Shown: positions 25,522 through 34,774, counted from the first letter of the stretch. The stretch is DNA of 64,000 nt from Bacteroides sp. (GCA_017471925.1 JAFURM010000042.1:38631-102630); one strand, 5' to 3'. Notes: a model not told the origin generated them from the letters alone. Program-made: numbers and translations.

Positions 25522-26907
25522 ATGACACAGCATATGGAACAACCATTCGAAATGATAGCCAAGACCTTCCAGGGACTGGAAGAGATCCTGGCACAGGAAC
25601 TCACCGGGCTCGGCGCAACGGACATAGAGACGGGCCGGCGCATGGTGGCCTTCAAGGGAGACAAGGAAATGCTCTATCGCGCCAACTTCGCCCTGCGCAC
25701 AGCCCTGCGCATCCTGAAACCCATAGCCCGCTTCAACGCCGCCAATCCCGACGAAGTGTACCGGGCCGTCAAGGAGATACCCTGGGAGAAATACCTGGAC
25801 GAGGAGAAGACCTTCGCCGTGGACAGCACCGTCTTCAGCGAAGAGTTCCGCCACTCCAAGTTCGTGGCCTACAGGGTGAAGGACGCCATTGCCGACCACT
25901 TCACGGAACGCACCGGACGACGCCCCAACGTGCGCATCAACAAGCCCGACGTGATGCTGAACATACACATTGCCGACACCCGATGCACCCTGTCGCTCGA
26001 CTCCAGCGGAGAGTCCCTGCACCGCCGGGGCTACCGGCAGGAAGCCGTGGAGGCACCGCTGAACGAAGTGCTCGCGGCAGGCATCATCCTGACCAGCGGA
26101 TGGACGGGAGAGTGTGACCTGATAGACCCCATGTGTGGCTCGGGCACCATCCCCATAGAGGCGGCACTCATTGCACGCAACATCGCACCCGGAGTCTTCC
26201 GCAAGGAATACGCCTTTGAAAAGTGGCCCGACTTTGACCGCGACCTCCTGGACACCATCTACAACGACGACAGCCAGGAACGCCAATTCACCCACCACAT
26301 CTATGGCTACGACAACAACCCGAGAGCCCACGAAATAGCCACACACAACGTGAAGGCCGCCGGACTGGCACGCGACATCACCCTGAAGCAGCAGCCCTTC
26401 CAGCAGTTCACGAAGCCCGCCGGAAAAAGCATCATCATCACCAATCCCCCCTACGGAGAACGCATCTCTACGGACGACCTCATGGGACTCTACCAGATGA
26501 TAGGCGAGCGGCTGAAGACACAATTTGCCGGAAACGAAGCCTGGATACTCTCCTACCGACAGGAATGCTTCGACCAGATAGGACTGAAGGCCACCCGACG
26601 CATACCCACCCTGAACGGCTCCCTGGAGTGCGAAGTGCGCCAATACGAAATCTTCGAAGGCAGCTACCGCAACTTCCGTGCCGAAGGAGGACGGCTCAGC
26701 AAGGAGCAGGAGGAACAGGAAGAAGAAAAGCGCAGCCGTGACAACCGCGACCGGCGACCCTTCCGCAGCGTGGGACGCGAAGACAACCGCACACCCCGGC
26801 ACCGTGAACGTGACCGGAGGCCCCGGCCGGCCGACGAGAGGCAAGACCGCCGGCGGACAGACGGCGAAAGACGCGACTCCCGGCGCCCTCCGCGCAGGAG
26901 TCATTAG
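25522..26907 (+). CDS. THUMP-domain class I methyltransferase, RlmL-like (23S rRNA m2G)
   Basis: The start at 25522 gives 461 residues; ATG 25534 is also possible. A frame from 25429 overlaps cysE and was not used. An N-terminal THUMP region (FQGLEEILAQELTGLG onward) leads to a Rossmann methyltransferase with DPMCGSGTIPIEAALIARNI for S-adenosylmethionine and the catalytic NPPYGER motif, as in E. coli RlmL (m2G2445). It lacks the second methyltransferase (RlmK) half of the enterobacterial fusion. The last 60 residues are a low-complexity Arg/Asp/Glu/Pro tail (RRPRPADERQDRRRTDGE) that could bind RNA. Family assignment is strong; the exact modified base is inferred. Confidence 0.9.
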   Translation: MTQHMEQPFEMIAKTFQGLEEILAQELTGLGATDIETGRRMVAFKGDKEMLYRANFALRTALRILKPIARFNAANPDEVYRAVKEIPWEKYLDEEKTFAVDSTVFSEEFRHSKFVAYRVKDAIADHFTERTGRRPNVRINKPDVMLNIHIADTRCTLSLDSSGESLHRRGYRQEAVEAPLNEVLAAGIILTSGWTGECDLIDPMCGSGTIPIEAALIARNIAPGVFRKEYAFEKWPDFDRDLLDTIYNDDSQERQFTHHIYGYDNNPRAHEIATHNVKAAGLARDITLKQQPFQQFTKPAGKSIIITNPPYGERISTDDLMGLYQMIGERLKTQFAGNEAWILSYRQECFDQIGLKATRRIPTLNGSLECEVRQYEIFEGSYRNFRAEGGRLSKEQEEQEEEKRSRDNRDRRPFRSVGREDNRTPRHRERDRRPRPADERQDRRRTDGERRDSRRPPRRSH

Positions 26908-26925
26908 CCTGCAATGGATAATTCA

Positions 26926-27039
26926 GGCACGGATGACACGGATGGGAACACGGAATAATTTGATGGAACTGTCACGCAGTGACTGAGGAGTCTCTATCCA
27001 GCATTGAGAATCCGTGTTATAATCCGTGTCATCCGTGCC
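26926..27039. repeat. Interspersed intergenic repeat, copy B, with both arms
   Basis: Contains both inverted 18-bp arms: GGCACGGATGACACGGAT at 26926-26943 and its exact reverse complement at 27022-27039, about 78 bp apart. TCAACTATCAATTA-type units follow up to the DPP IV start codon at 27097. Transcribed, it could form a long hairpin between the methyltransferase and peptidase genes. Confidence 0.8.
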
Positions 27040-27096
27040 TAAAAACTGTCAACTGTCAACTATCAATTAATAGAAGATTATCAACTGTCAACCATA

Positions 27097-29238
27097 ATGT
27101 TTCGAAAACTCATCATCCCATTATTTGCCCTGTGCACCATCACTCCCCATCCCATGGCACAAGAACTGAAACAGCCCACCCTGGAAGAACTCATTCCCGG
27201 CGGAGAGAACTACCTCTACACCGAAAACCTCTACGGCCTGCAATGGTGGGGCGAAACCTGCATCAAGCCCCTCATGGAAGAAGTGAAGGCCATAGACCCC
27301 AGGAACGGACGAGAGACAACCCTCTTCACCCGCGACACCATGAACGCGGCACTCACCGAGGCCGGCCTGCGCCCTCTCTCCGCCCTCTACCACCTCAGTT
27401 TCCCCCACCCCGGCCAGCCCATCGCCCAACTGCCCAAAGCCTACCGCTTTGCCACCTACAACTGGCAGACAGGCGAAGTGACCACCCGCGACGACCTGCC
27501 CAAGGAACCCTATGCCAACGCCGACCTGCACAGCCCGAGCGGCAACATCGCCTACACCGTGGGCGGCAACCTCTACGTGAACGGCCGCCGCATCACCGAC
27601 GAGCCCGAAGGCATCGTCTGCGGACAGTCCGTACACCGCAATGAGTTCGGCATCCACAAAGGCACCTTCTGGAACCCCGACGGCAGCCGCCTGGCCTACT
27701 ACCGCATGGACGAATCCATGGTGACCGCCTATCCCCTGGTGGACATCACCGCCCGAGTGGGCCGGCCCGACTTCGTGCGCTACCCCATGGCCGGCATGAC
27801 CAGCCACAAAGTACAGGTGGCCGTCTACACCCCCGCCACCGCAAGCACCCTCTACCTGCAGACCGGAGACCCCACAGACCGCTACTTCACCAACATCAGC
27901 TGGAGCCCCGACGGCAACAGCATCTACCTCATAGAAGTGAACCGCGAACAGAACCATGCCAAACTGTGCCAATATGACGCCACCACAGGCCAACTCCTGC
28001 GCACACTCCTGGAAGAACACCACGAAAAATACGTGGAGCCGCAACACCCCATCACCTTCCTCCCCTGGGACAACGGCAAATTCATCTACCAGAGCCAGCG
28101 TGACGGATTCAACCACCTCTACCTCTACGACACCGAAGGCAACCTCCTGAAACAACTCACCTCCGGAGAGTGGTTGGTGCAGGAACTCCTGGGATTTAAC
28201 CGGGCCACTAAGAGTGCCATCATCCTGAGCACCGAAGCCTCACCCCTGCAGAGCAACCTCTACGCCGTGCGCATAAAAGACGGCAGGCGCACCCCCATAG
28301 GCAGCAGCGAAGGAGTGCACAAAGCCCTGCTCTCAGCCGACGGCAACTACCTCATAGACAACGCATCGACCCCCACCACACCACGTATCGTCAGCCTCCT
28401 GCCCACCAAGCCCGCCAAAACTCCGGGCATCACCCTGCTCACGGCAGCAAACCCCTATGAAGGCTACCGCATGCCTACCGTAGAGACCGGCACCCTGAAG
28501 GCCGCAGACGGGGTGACCACCCTGCACTACCGCATCGTGAAGCCCGCCGACTTCGACCCCCGCAAAAAATATCCCGCCATCATCTACGTCTACGGCGGCC
28601 CCCACGCACAGATGATACACAACGGATGGATGTACGATGCCCGGGGATGGGACCTCTACATGGCCAACCGGGGATACATCATGTTCACCTTAGACAACCG
28701 GGGCAGCGAGAACCGGGGACTGGAGTTCGAAAACTGCACCTTCCGACGGCTGGGCATGGAAGAAGGCAAGGACCAGGTGGAAGGAGCCAAGTTCCTGCAA
28801 AGCCTGCCCTACGTGGACGCCAACCGCATCGGCGTGCACGGATGGAGCTTCGGAGGCCACATGACCACCGCCCTGATGCTGCGCTATCCCCACATCTTCA
28901 AGGTGGGCGTGGCCGGAGGACCCGTCATCGACTGGAGCTACTACGAAGTGATGTATGGCGAGCGCTATATGGACACCCCGCAGAGCAACCCCGAAGGCTA
29001 CGAGGCGTGCAACCTCAACAACCATGCCGGCAACCTCCGGGGCCGCCTGCTCATCATACACGATGACCACGACGACACCTGTGTGCCCCAGCACACCCTA
29101 TCCTTCATGAAAGCCTGCGTGGACGCACGCACCTATCCCGATCTCTTCATCTATCCCGGACACCGGCACAACGTGATGGGGCGCGACCGCGTACACCTGC
29201 ACGAAAAGATAACCAGATATTTCGAAGACAATCTCTAA
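27097..29238 (+). CDS. Dipeptidyl peptidase IV-like serine peptidase (S9 family)
   Basis: The protein has 713 residues with a signal peptide (LIIPLFALCTITPHPMAQ). The N-terminal beta-propeller of DPP IV (FWNPDGSRLAYYRMDESMV, ISWSPDGNSIYLIEVNREQN) precedes an alpha/beta hydrolase domain. The catalytic triad is visible as Ser in GVHGWSFGGHM, Asp in IIHDDHDDTCVPQH and His in YPGHRHNVMG. Such enzymes release N-terminal X-Pro or X-Ala dipeptides in the periplasm and help amino-acid supply from proteins. The dipeptide preference is inferred from family only. The gene starts directly after repeat copy B, and purD follows 25 bp later. Confidence 0.92.
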   Translation: MFRKLIIPLFALCTITPHPMAQELKQPTLEELIPGGENYLYTENLYGLQWWGETCIKPLMEEVKAIDPRNGRETTLFTRDTMNAALTEAGLRPLSALYHLSFPHPGQPIAQLPKAYRFATYNWQTGEVTTRDDLPKEPYANADLHSPSGNIAYTVGGNLYVNGRRITDEPEGIVCGQSVHRNEFGIHKGTFWNPDGSRLAYYRMDESMVTAYPLVDITARVGRPDFVRYPMAGMTSHKVQVAVYTPATASTLYLQTGDPTDRYFTNISWSPDGNSIYLIEVNREQNHAKLCQYDATTGQLLRTLLEEHHEKYVEPQHPITFLPWDNGKFIYQSQRDGFNHLYLYDTEGNLLKQLTSGEWLVQELLGFNRATKSAIILSTEASPLQSNLYAVRIKDGRRTPIGSSEGVHKALLSADGNYLIDNASTPTTPRIVSLLPTKPAKTPGITLLTAANPYEGYRMPTVETGTLKAADGVTTLHYRIVKPADFDPRKKYPAIIYVYGGPHAQMIHNGWMYDARGWDLYMANRGYIMFTLDNRGSENRGLEFENCTFRRLGMEEGKDQVEGAKFLQSLPYVDANRIGVHGWSFGGHMTTALMLRYPHIFKVGVAGGPVIDWSYYEVMYGERYMDTPQSNPEGYEACNLNNHAGNLRGRLLIIHDDHDDTCVPQHTLSFMKACVDARTYPDLFIYPGHRHNVMGRDRVHLHEKITRYFEDNL

Positions 29239-29263
29239 GTAAAACAATAAAGGACTACAACTA

Positions 29264-30538
29264 ATGAAAGTATTACTCTTAGGCTCAGGAGGCCGTGAAC
29301 ACGCTTTGGCATGGAAGATTGCCCAAAGCCCCAAAGTGGAAAAACTGTATATCGCACCCGGCAACGCCGGAACCGCAGCCGTAGGCGAGAACGTAGACAT
29401 CAAAGCCACAGACTTCCCCGCCCTCAAGGTCTTTGCCCTGGAGCGCGGGATAGACATGATCGTAGTGGGTCCCGAAGACCCGCTGGTACAAGGCATATTC
29501 GACTACTTCAAGGGCGACATCACCACCCAGAACATCGCCATCATCGGCCCCTCGGCCAAGGGAGCGCAGCTGGAAGGCAGCAAGGAATTCGCCAAGGAGT
29601 TCATGAAACGCTACGACATCCCCACGGCACGCTACAAGAGCATCACGGCCGAAACCATCGAAGAGGGCTATGCCTTCCTGGAAAGCTTAGAGGCTCCCTA
29701 TGTGCTGAAGGCCGACGGACTCTGTGCCGGCAAGGGCGTACTCATCCTGCCCACCCTGGAGCAGGCCAAGAAGGAACTGAAGGAGATGCTCGGCGGCATG
29801 TTCGGCAACGCCAGTGCCACGGTGGTCATCGAGGAGTTCCTCAGCGGCATTGAATGCTCGGTCTTCGTGCTGACCGACAGCGAGCACTACAAGGTGCTGC
29901 CCGTAGCCAAAGACTACAAGCGCATCGGCGAAGGCGACAAGGGACTGAACACCGGCGGCATGGGCAGTGTCACTCCCGTACCCTTTGCCAACGAAGAGTT
30001 CATGGAGAAGGTGCGCACCCGCATCATTGAGCCTACCATCAACGGTCTCCGCGAGGAGGGCATCATCTACAAAGGCTTCATCTTCCTGGGCCTCATCAAC
30101 GTGAAGGGTGAGCCGATGGTCATTGAATATAACGTGCGCATGGGCGACCCCGAGACGGAGAGTGTGATGCTGCGCCTGCAGAGCGACATCATCGATTTGT
30201 TCGAAGGAGTGCGCGACGTGAAGCTGCAGACCAAGTCCATGGTACTGGACCCACGCACAGCCGCCTGCGTAATGCTGGTCAGCGGAGGCTATCCCGAAGC
30301 CTACAGGAAGGGATTCCCCATCACGGGCTTCAACCTGGCCGAGACGACAGACAGCATCCTGTTCCACGCCGGCACCACCACAAAGGAGGGACGCATCGTG
30401 ACCGACGGCGGACGTGTGATTGCCGTATGTTCCTATGGCAACAGCAAGGAGGAGGCGCTGGAGAAGAGCTATCGCGTAGCCGACATGCTCTCCTTCGACG
30501 GCAAGTATTTCCGCCGCGACATCGGCTTCGACCTCTAA
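29264..30538 (+). CDS. purD: Phosphoribosylamine--glycine ligase
   Basis: The protein has 424 residues, the standard PurD length. It begins [18 protein letters not shown] and has the ATP-grasp features [35 protein letters not shown] and [20 protein letters not shown]. It makes glycinamide ribonucleotide from phosphoribosylamine, glycine and ATP in de novo purine synthesis, in the cytosol. It heads a compact plus-strand group (a membrane protein 18 bp on, then YqaA-like and mnmD genes). Confidence 0.97.
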   Translation: MKVLLLGSGGREHALAWKIAQSPKVEKLYIAPGNAGTAAVGENVDIKATDFPALKVFALERGIDMIVVGPEDPLVQGIFDYFKGDITTQNIAIIGPSAKGAQLEGSKEFAKEFMKRYDIPTARYKSITAETIEEGYAFLESLEAPYVLKADGLCAGKGVLILPTLEQAKKELKEMLGGMFGNASATVVIEEFLSGIECSVFVLTDSEHYKVLPVAKDYKRIGEGDKGLNTGGMGSVTPVPFANEEFMEKVRTRIIEPTINGLREEGIIYKGFIFLGLINVKGEPMVIEYNVRMGDPETESVMLRLQSDIIDLFEGVRDVKLQTKSMVLDPRTAACVMLVSGGYPEAYRKGFPITGFNLAETTDSILFHAGTTTKEGRIVTDGGRVIAVCSYGNSKEEALEKSYRVADMLSFDGKYFRRDIGFDL

Positions 30539-30556
30539 TGTCCCTCACTCACGCGC

Positions 30557-31501
30557 ATGATTAGAGGCAAGAGATTCCAGAACAGGGTGACGACAGGACG
30601 CCTGACGCTGCCTGCCGCCATCTTCATGGCTGTCATCGGTTGGGTGACAGCCGCCCTGGTTCTGCCCTTCCACAGCGATACGACGGGACGCATAGGAGCC
30701 TTTCTGCTCTATGGCCTGACGGGCTATCTCCTTGTGGTGCTGAACAATGCCTTTGCCTTTATCCGCATGAGGGCTTCGGTGCAGACGGCGGTCTATTTCC
30801 TGCTGACAGCCTCCTGCCCCATGCTGCATCAGTTCCAATGGACGGACCTGCAGGTGCTCTGCTTCCTGCCGGCCCTCTTCTTCCTGTTCCGCAGCTACCA
30901 GCGGCCGGCCCCGATGGGCGACCTGTTCCATGCCTTTGTCTTCATCGGGGCGGGCAGTCTGCTTTCTCCCAAGCTGACCTTGCTGGTTCCCGTCTTCTGG
31001 ATAGGGGCCTACAGTTTCCAGTCGCTCCGCATCAGGAGTTTCCTGGCTTCCCTGCTGGGGTGGTTCCTGCCCTATTGGTTTCTGCTGGTCTATGCCTGCT
31101 GGCAGGGGCAGATGGAGCTTTTCTGCCGGCCGTTCCGCGAACTGGCCGACTTTCCGCCGGCCGATTTTGCCTTCCTGCCGTGGCAGTGGGCCACGTTGGG
31201 TTACCTGCTGCTGCTCTATGTGGTCAGCGTGGCCCATTGCTTAGCCACGGGCTATGAGGACAAGATACGCACCCGGGCCTACCTGAACTTCCTCAGCCTG
31301 CTCTGCTTAGTGCTCTTCGCAGGCATGCTGTTGATGCCGCCGCTGTTTGGCGAGATTCTGCCGTTAGTGCTGGCCACTGCCGGCATTCTGTACGGCCATC
31401 TGTTTGCCTTGTCGAACAGTCGCCTCTCCAATGTGTTCTTCATCTGTGCCCTCGTGGGGCTGTTGCTCTTGTTCGGATATAACGTATGGACACTTTTATA
31501 G
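30557..31501 (+). CDS. Multi-pass inner membrane protein of unknown function
   Basis: The protein has 314 residues and about eight hydrophobic segments (IFMAVIGWVTAALVLPF, IGAFLLYGLTGYLLVVL, LASLLGWFLPYWFLLVYA, LLCLVLFAGMLLMPPLFG). I recognise no catalytic motif. Genes for similar membrane proteins sit beside purD in related genomes, as far as I recall. It starts 18 bp after purD, and its last 16 bases overlap the next gene, so the two are probably translationally coupled. Confidence 0.8.
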   Translation: MIRGKRFQNRVTTGRLTLPAAIFMAVIGWVTAALVLPFHSDTTGRIGAFLLYGLTGYLLVVLNNAFAFIRMRASVQTAVYFLLTASCPMLHQFQWTDLQVLCFLPALFFLFRSYQRPAPMGDLFHAFVFIGAGSLLSPKLTLLVPVFWIGAYSFQSLRIRSFLASLLGWFLPYWFLLVYACWQGQMELFCRPFRELADFPPADFAFLPWQWATLGYLLLLYVVSVAHCLATGYEDKIRTRAYLNFLSLLCLVLFAGMLLMPPLFGEILPLVLATAGILYGHLFALSNSRLSNVFFICALVGLLLLFGYNVWTLL

Positions 31502-31965
31502 ATTCACTGCTCCTGTGGCTGACGGACTGGGGTTATGCGGGTCTGCTCATCGCCTCGTTTCTGGCGGGCAGCATCGTGCCGTTCAGTTCGGAGATTGTCA
31601 TGATGGGACTCATCCAGGCGGGACTCGTCCCGGCGCTCTGCATCCTCTTTGCCACCATCGGCAACACGGCGGGAGGAATGACCTGCTACTGGATGGGCCA
31701 CCTGGGACGCATGGATTGGATTGAGAAGTATTTCCGCGTAAAGCGGGAGAAGGTGGAGCGCATGCAACGCTTCCTGCAGGGCAAGGGTGCGCTGATGGGC
31801 TTCTTTGCCTTCCTGCCTTTCGTGGGCGAGGCGCTGGCCATCGCACTGGGCTTCATGCGGAGCAATGTCTGGCTGACGCTGGTCTCCATGTTCGTGGGCA
31901 AGCTGCTGCGCTATGCCGCCATGGTGTGGGCCATAAGCGAGGCCATGATTGTCATCGGAGGATAG
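31486..31965 (+). CDS. YqaA/DedA family small membrane protein
   Basis: The protein has 159 residues of the SNARE-associated (VTT) type. It shows WGYAGLLIASFLAGSIVPFS at the N-terminus, the GNTAGGMTCYWMGHLGR re-entrant region, a basic cytoplasmic stretch (FRVKREKVERMQRFLQGKG) and FLPFVGEALAIALGFMR. DedA-superfamily proteins are linked to lipid scrambling and membrane homeostasis; a role for this short YqaA branch is not established. It overlaps the preceding membrane-protein gene by 16 bases, and mnmD starts 3 bp after it. Confidence 0.85.
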   Translation: MDTFIDSLLLWLTDWGYAGLLIASFLAGSIVPFSSEIVMMGLIQAGLVPALCILFATIGNTAGGMTCYWMGHLGRMDWIEKYFRVKREKVERMQRFLQGKGALMGFFAFLPFVGEALAIALGFMRSNVWLTLVSMFVGKLLRYAAMVWAISEAMIVIGG

Positions 31966-31968
31966 GGA

Positions 31969-32658
31969 ATGGAGAGGGAACGCATCATCGAACAGACGGA
32001 AGACGGCAGCCGCACGCTCTATGTGCCTGCGCTGAACGAGCATTACCACTCCACGAAGGGTGCCTGCACGGAGTCGCGACACATCTTTGTGGCCATGGGC
32101 CTGGACCATTCCGACGCACGCTGTCCGCACATTCTGGAGGTGGGCTTCGGGACGGGTCTGAACGCCCTGCTCAGCATGGAGCGCTGCACGGCCCTCGGAC
32201 GACAGGTGCACTACACGGGTGTGGAACGCTATCCCCTGACGTGGGAGGAGGTGGAACCGCTGGGCTACAGTGAGCATCCGCTGTTCCGCCGTCTGCACGA
32301 AGCGCCGTGGGAGACCGGGGTGGCCCTCACTCCCTGCTTCACCCTGCACAAGATGGAGGCCGACCTTACGGACTCACAGACGTGGAGCCGCCTTCTTGCA
32401 GGAGGGGACGAGAGGGGTGACGGCGGCGGATATGACGTGGTCTATATGGATGCCTTTGCTCCCGAGAAGCAGCCCGAGATGTGGAGCGAGGAGATGTTCA
32501 GGCGGCTGTATGCCTGCCTGAATCCGGGCGGCCTGCTCACCACTTATTGCGCCAAGGGGTGTGTGCGACGTCTGATGCAGTCGGTGGGCTTCCGCACGGA
32601 ACGCCTGCCCGGTCCGCCAGGCGGGAAGAGGGAGATGCTGAGGGGAAGGAAAGGGTGA
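31969..32658 (+). CDS. mnmD: tRNA (mnm5s2U34)-methyltransferase, MnmD type
   Basis: The protein has 229 residues. HILEVGFGTGLNALLSMERC is the S-adenosylmethionine-binding loop and VVYMDAFAPEKQPEMWSEE matches the MnmC/MnmD catalytic region. The sequence ends with RTERLPGPPGGKREML, as in this family. It stands alone without the FAD-dependent oxidase half of MnmC, which is the bacterial MnmD arrangement. It completes mnm5s2U at the wobble position of certain tRNAs. The start lies 3 bp after the YqaA-like stop, so it is part of the purD group. Confidence 0.9.
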   Translation: MERERIIEQTEDGSRTLYVPALNEHYHSTKGACTESRHIFVAMGLDHSDARCPHILEVGFGTGLNALLSMERCTALGRQVHYTGVERYPLTWEEVEPLGYSEHPLFRRLHEAPWETGVALTPCFTLHKMEADLTDSQTWSRLLAGGDERGDGGGYDVVYMDAFAPEKQPEMWSEEMFRRLYACLNPGGLLTTYCAKGCVRRLMQSVGFRTERLPGPPGGKREMLRGRKG

Positions 32659-32669
32659 GGTGCTTATAT

Positions 32670-32847
32670 AATTGATAATGGATAGTTGATAATGGATAAT
32701 TAGTGAGTTGGAGCGTTGAAATGCAGATTCCCGCAGAGAAAAATATCCGCGTTTCCATCCGTGTCATCCGTGCCCAAGAACTATCAATTATCAACTGTCA
32801 ACTGTCAACTATCAATTATCAACTGTCAACTGTCAATTATAGAAGAA
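32670..32847. repeat. Interspersed intergenic repeat, copy C
   Basis: TTGATAATGGATAGTTGATA-type units, then TGAGTTGGAGCGTTGAAATG (from 32704, shared with copy D at 33755), the 18-bp motif in reverse orientation (32757-32774) and an array of TCAACTGTCAACTATCAATT units ending 5 bp before the znuA-like ATG. The flanking AT arrays are complementary, so the unit can fold back on itself. Confidence 0.8.
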
Positions 32848-33747
32848 ATGAATCGAATCATGTTGCTCCTGGCGAGCATTGCGTTCCTCGCGTCCTGCGG
32901 GACGGGCGGAGGAGAGAGGGGAGAAGAGCTCCCTGTACTGACCGTGACCATCGAACCGCTGCGCAGCCTGACCGAGGCCATTGCCGCCGACAGGTTCAGG
33001 GTGGTGAGCATGGTGCCACGAGGCTCCAGTCCCGAAACCTATGACCCCACGCCGGGCCAGCTGGTGGACCTGAGCCGCAGCCGGGCTTACCTGCGCATTG
33101 GCTACATCGGCTTCGAGCAGACCTGGATGGAGCGGCTGGAGGAGAATGCGCCCCACATGCGTGTGTTCGACACGTCGGAGGGCATCGACCTTATCCATGA
33201 CAGCGGACATCACCACCACGCCACGGCGGAGGCCGACCACCACCACCACCATGCCCACGGCGTGGAGCCTCATGTGTGGAACTCGGCTGCCAATGCCCGC
33301 ATCATCGCCGGCAACATCCTGAAGGCACTCTGCACGCTGGACACCCTCCATCGGGCGGAGTATGTTCAGCGCCACGACAGCCTGCTGAGGCGCATCGATC
33401 GGGTGGACAGCCTCTGCCGCGCCCGTCTCTCTGCATCGGGGACACAGCGCACCTTCCTCATCTACCACCCCGCCCTCTCCTACTTTGCCCGCGACTACGG
33501 TCTGCAGCAGGTGGCCATCGAGACCGACGGCAAGGAGCCTTCGGCCGCCACCCTGAAGGAGCTGGTCGGCTTCTGCCGGCAGAACAGCGTGCACACCGTC
33601 TTCGTGCAGCCCGAGTTCGACCGCCGCAGTGCCGAAGCCATCGCCCGGCAGACGGGAAGCCGGGTAGTGGATATCAATCCCCTGAACCCCGACTGGGAAG
33701 CCGAAATGCTGCACATCGCCGAAACGCTTGCTTCAAAAGATAATTGA
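32848..33747 (+). CDS. Metal ABC transporter substrate-binding lipoprotein (ZnuA-like)
   Basis: The ATG at 32848 gives 299 residues with a lipobox (LLASIAFLASC, Cys17). A longer frame from 32716 reads through the repeat and was not used. It is a cluster 9 (ZnuA/TroA) binding protein: VTIEPLRSLTEAIA, MVPRGSSPETYDPTPGQL, and a His-rich loop (SGHHHHATAEADHHHHHAHG) before the metal-site His of EPHVWNSAANARII. The His-rich loop favours zinc over manganese. It probably delivers zinc to an inner-membrane ABC permease. The ATPase gene follows beyond repeat copy D, but no permease gene is present. Confidence 0.9.
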   Translation: MNRIMLLLASIAFLASCGTGGGERGEELPVLTVTIEPLRSLTEAIAADRFRVVSMVPRGSSPETYDPTPGQLVDLSRSRAYLRIGYIGFEQTWMERLEENAPHMRVFDTSEGIDLIHDSGHHHHATAEADHHHHHAHGVEPHVWNSAANARIIAGNILKALCTLDTLHRAEYVQRHDSLLRRIDRVDSLCRARLSASGTQRTFLIYHPALSYFARDYGLQQVAIETDGKEPSAATLKELVGFCRQNSVHTVFVQPEFDRRSAEAIARQTGSRVVDINPLNPDWEAEMLHIAETLASKDN

Positions 33748-33868
33748 TAATTACTGAGTTGGAGCGTTGAAATGCAGATTTTCGCAGAGAAAAATATCCG
33801 TGTTTAAATCCGTGTCATCCGTGCCTGAAGAATTATCAACTATCAATTATCAACTATCAATTAAAATC
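33748..33868. repeat. Interspersed intergenic repeat, copy D
   Basis: Nearly the same layout as copy C: TAATTGATAATTA, TGAGTTGGAGCGTTGAAATG from 33755, the 18-bp motif at 33808-33825 and a TATCAACTATCAATTA array running up to the znuC-like ATG at 33869. It splits a presumed operon, so znuA and znuC are each preceded by a copy. Confidence 0.8.
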
Positions 33869-34636
33869 ATGCCACCCATCATTCACATAGACCATCTTTG
33901 CGCCGGATATGACGGCGTCACGGTATTGCACGACGTATGCCTCACGGTGCATGCCGGTGAGTTCCTGGGCATCATAGGCCCCAACGGAGGGGGCAAGACC
34001 ACCCTCATCCGCTGCATCCTGGGACTGCTGAAGCCCTCCTCGGGCAGCATCAGGTTCACGTCGGCCCGCGCCTGCCCCACCCTCTCCATGGGCTACCTGC
34101 CCCAAATGGGCAACATAGACCGCCGCTTCCCCATCACCGTGGAAGAGCTGGTGCTCTCGGGCCTCAGCTGCCGCAAGCCGCTCACGGGACGCCACCATGC
34201 GGCCGACCACCGACTGGCCGCCGACGTCATCCTCCGCATGGGACTGGAAGGGATGGAGCGGCGGCCTCTGCATGCCCTGAGCGGCGGACAGCTGCAGCGG
34301 GCTCTCCTGGGGCGTGCCGTCATCTCAGAGCCCGAGGTGCTGATTCTGGACGAGCCCAGCACCTACATTGACAAGCGTTTCGAAACCCACCTCTACCGCC
34401 TGCTGTCTGAAATCCATCACGAGGGATGTGCCATCATCCTCGTGAGCCACGACATCGGCACCGTGCTCCAGCAGGTAGGCTCCATCGCCTGCGTCAACGG
34501 CACGCTGGACTACCACCCCTCCACCCAAAGCGTCACGGGCGAATGGTTGGAGCGGAACTTCCAATGTCCCATCGAGCTGCTGGGCCACGGCTCGCTGCCC
34601 CACCGCATACTGGCCGAGCATCGGCACGAGCACTAA
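33869..34636 (+). CDS. Metal ABC transporter ATP-binding protein (ZnuC-like)
   Basis: The start at 33869 gives 255 residues; the in-frame extension from 33767 is repeat sequence. ABC ATPase motifs: Walker A GPNGGGKTTLIRCIL, signature LSGGQLQRALLGRA, Walker B VLILDEPSTYID and the switch His of ILVSHDIGTV. With GYLPQMGNIDRRFPITVEE it fits the metal (Zn/Mn) cluster. It should energise uptake of the metal captured by the preceding ZnuA-like protein. The usual third gene (ZnuB permease) is missing: the next gene is convergent, and only a palindrome cluster lies between. Confidence 0.9.
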   Translation: MPPIIHIDHLCAGYDGVTVLHDVCLTVHAGEFLGIIGPNGGGKTTLIRCILGLLKPSSGSIRFTSARACPTLSMGYLPQMGNIDRRFPITVEELVLSGLSCRKPLTGRHHAADHRLAADVILRMGLEGMERRPLHALSGGQLQRALLGRAVISEPEVLILDEPSTYIDKRFETHLYRLLSEIHHEGCAIILVSHDIGTVLQQVGSIACVNGTLDYHPSTQSVTGEWLERNFQCPIELLGHGSLPHRILAEHRHEH

Positions 34637-34651
34637 GAAAAGGCATATATG

Positions 34652-34750
34652 TTTCGTCCGTGGACCGGACATGTGTGGTGCGTGGACCGGACATGTCCGG
34701 TCCACGGACGAAACACGTGTGGTCCACGGACGAGACATGTCCGGACGACA
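34652..34750. repeat. Nested palindrome cluster
   Basis: A perfect 26-bp palindrome at 34681-34706 (centre CCGGACATGTCCGG) lies inside longer inverted arms (15 bp each, 34652-34666 and 34699-34713, TTTCGTCCGTGGACC). Related half-units (GTGTGGTCCACGGACGAG) follow. It lies between the convergent znuC-like and acetylesterase genes and could act as a bidirectional terminator. Related sequence occurs at 55266-55350. Confidence 0.75.
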
Positions 34751-34774
34751 CTGCTGATAATCAGTGCATTATCA

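Noticed and set aside
32716-32847. N-terminal extension of the ZnuA-like protein (and likewise 33767-33868 for ZnuC)
   Set aside because: The extra codons translate intergenic repeat sequence, nearly the same in both genes, and would bury the lipoprotein signal or precede the normal ABC start.
34652-34750. CRISPR-like or attachment-site cluster
   Set aside because: Units are nested palindromes with irregular spacing; there is no integrase gene in the window.
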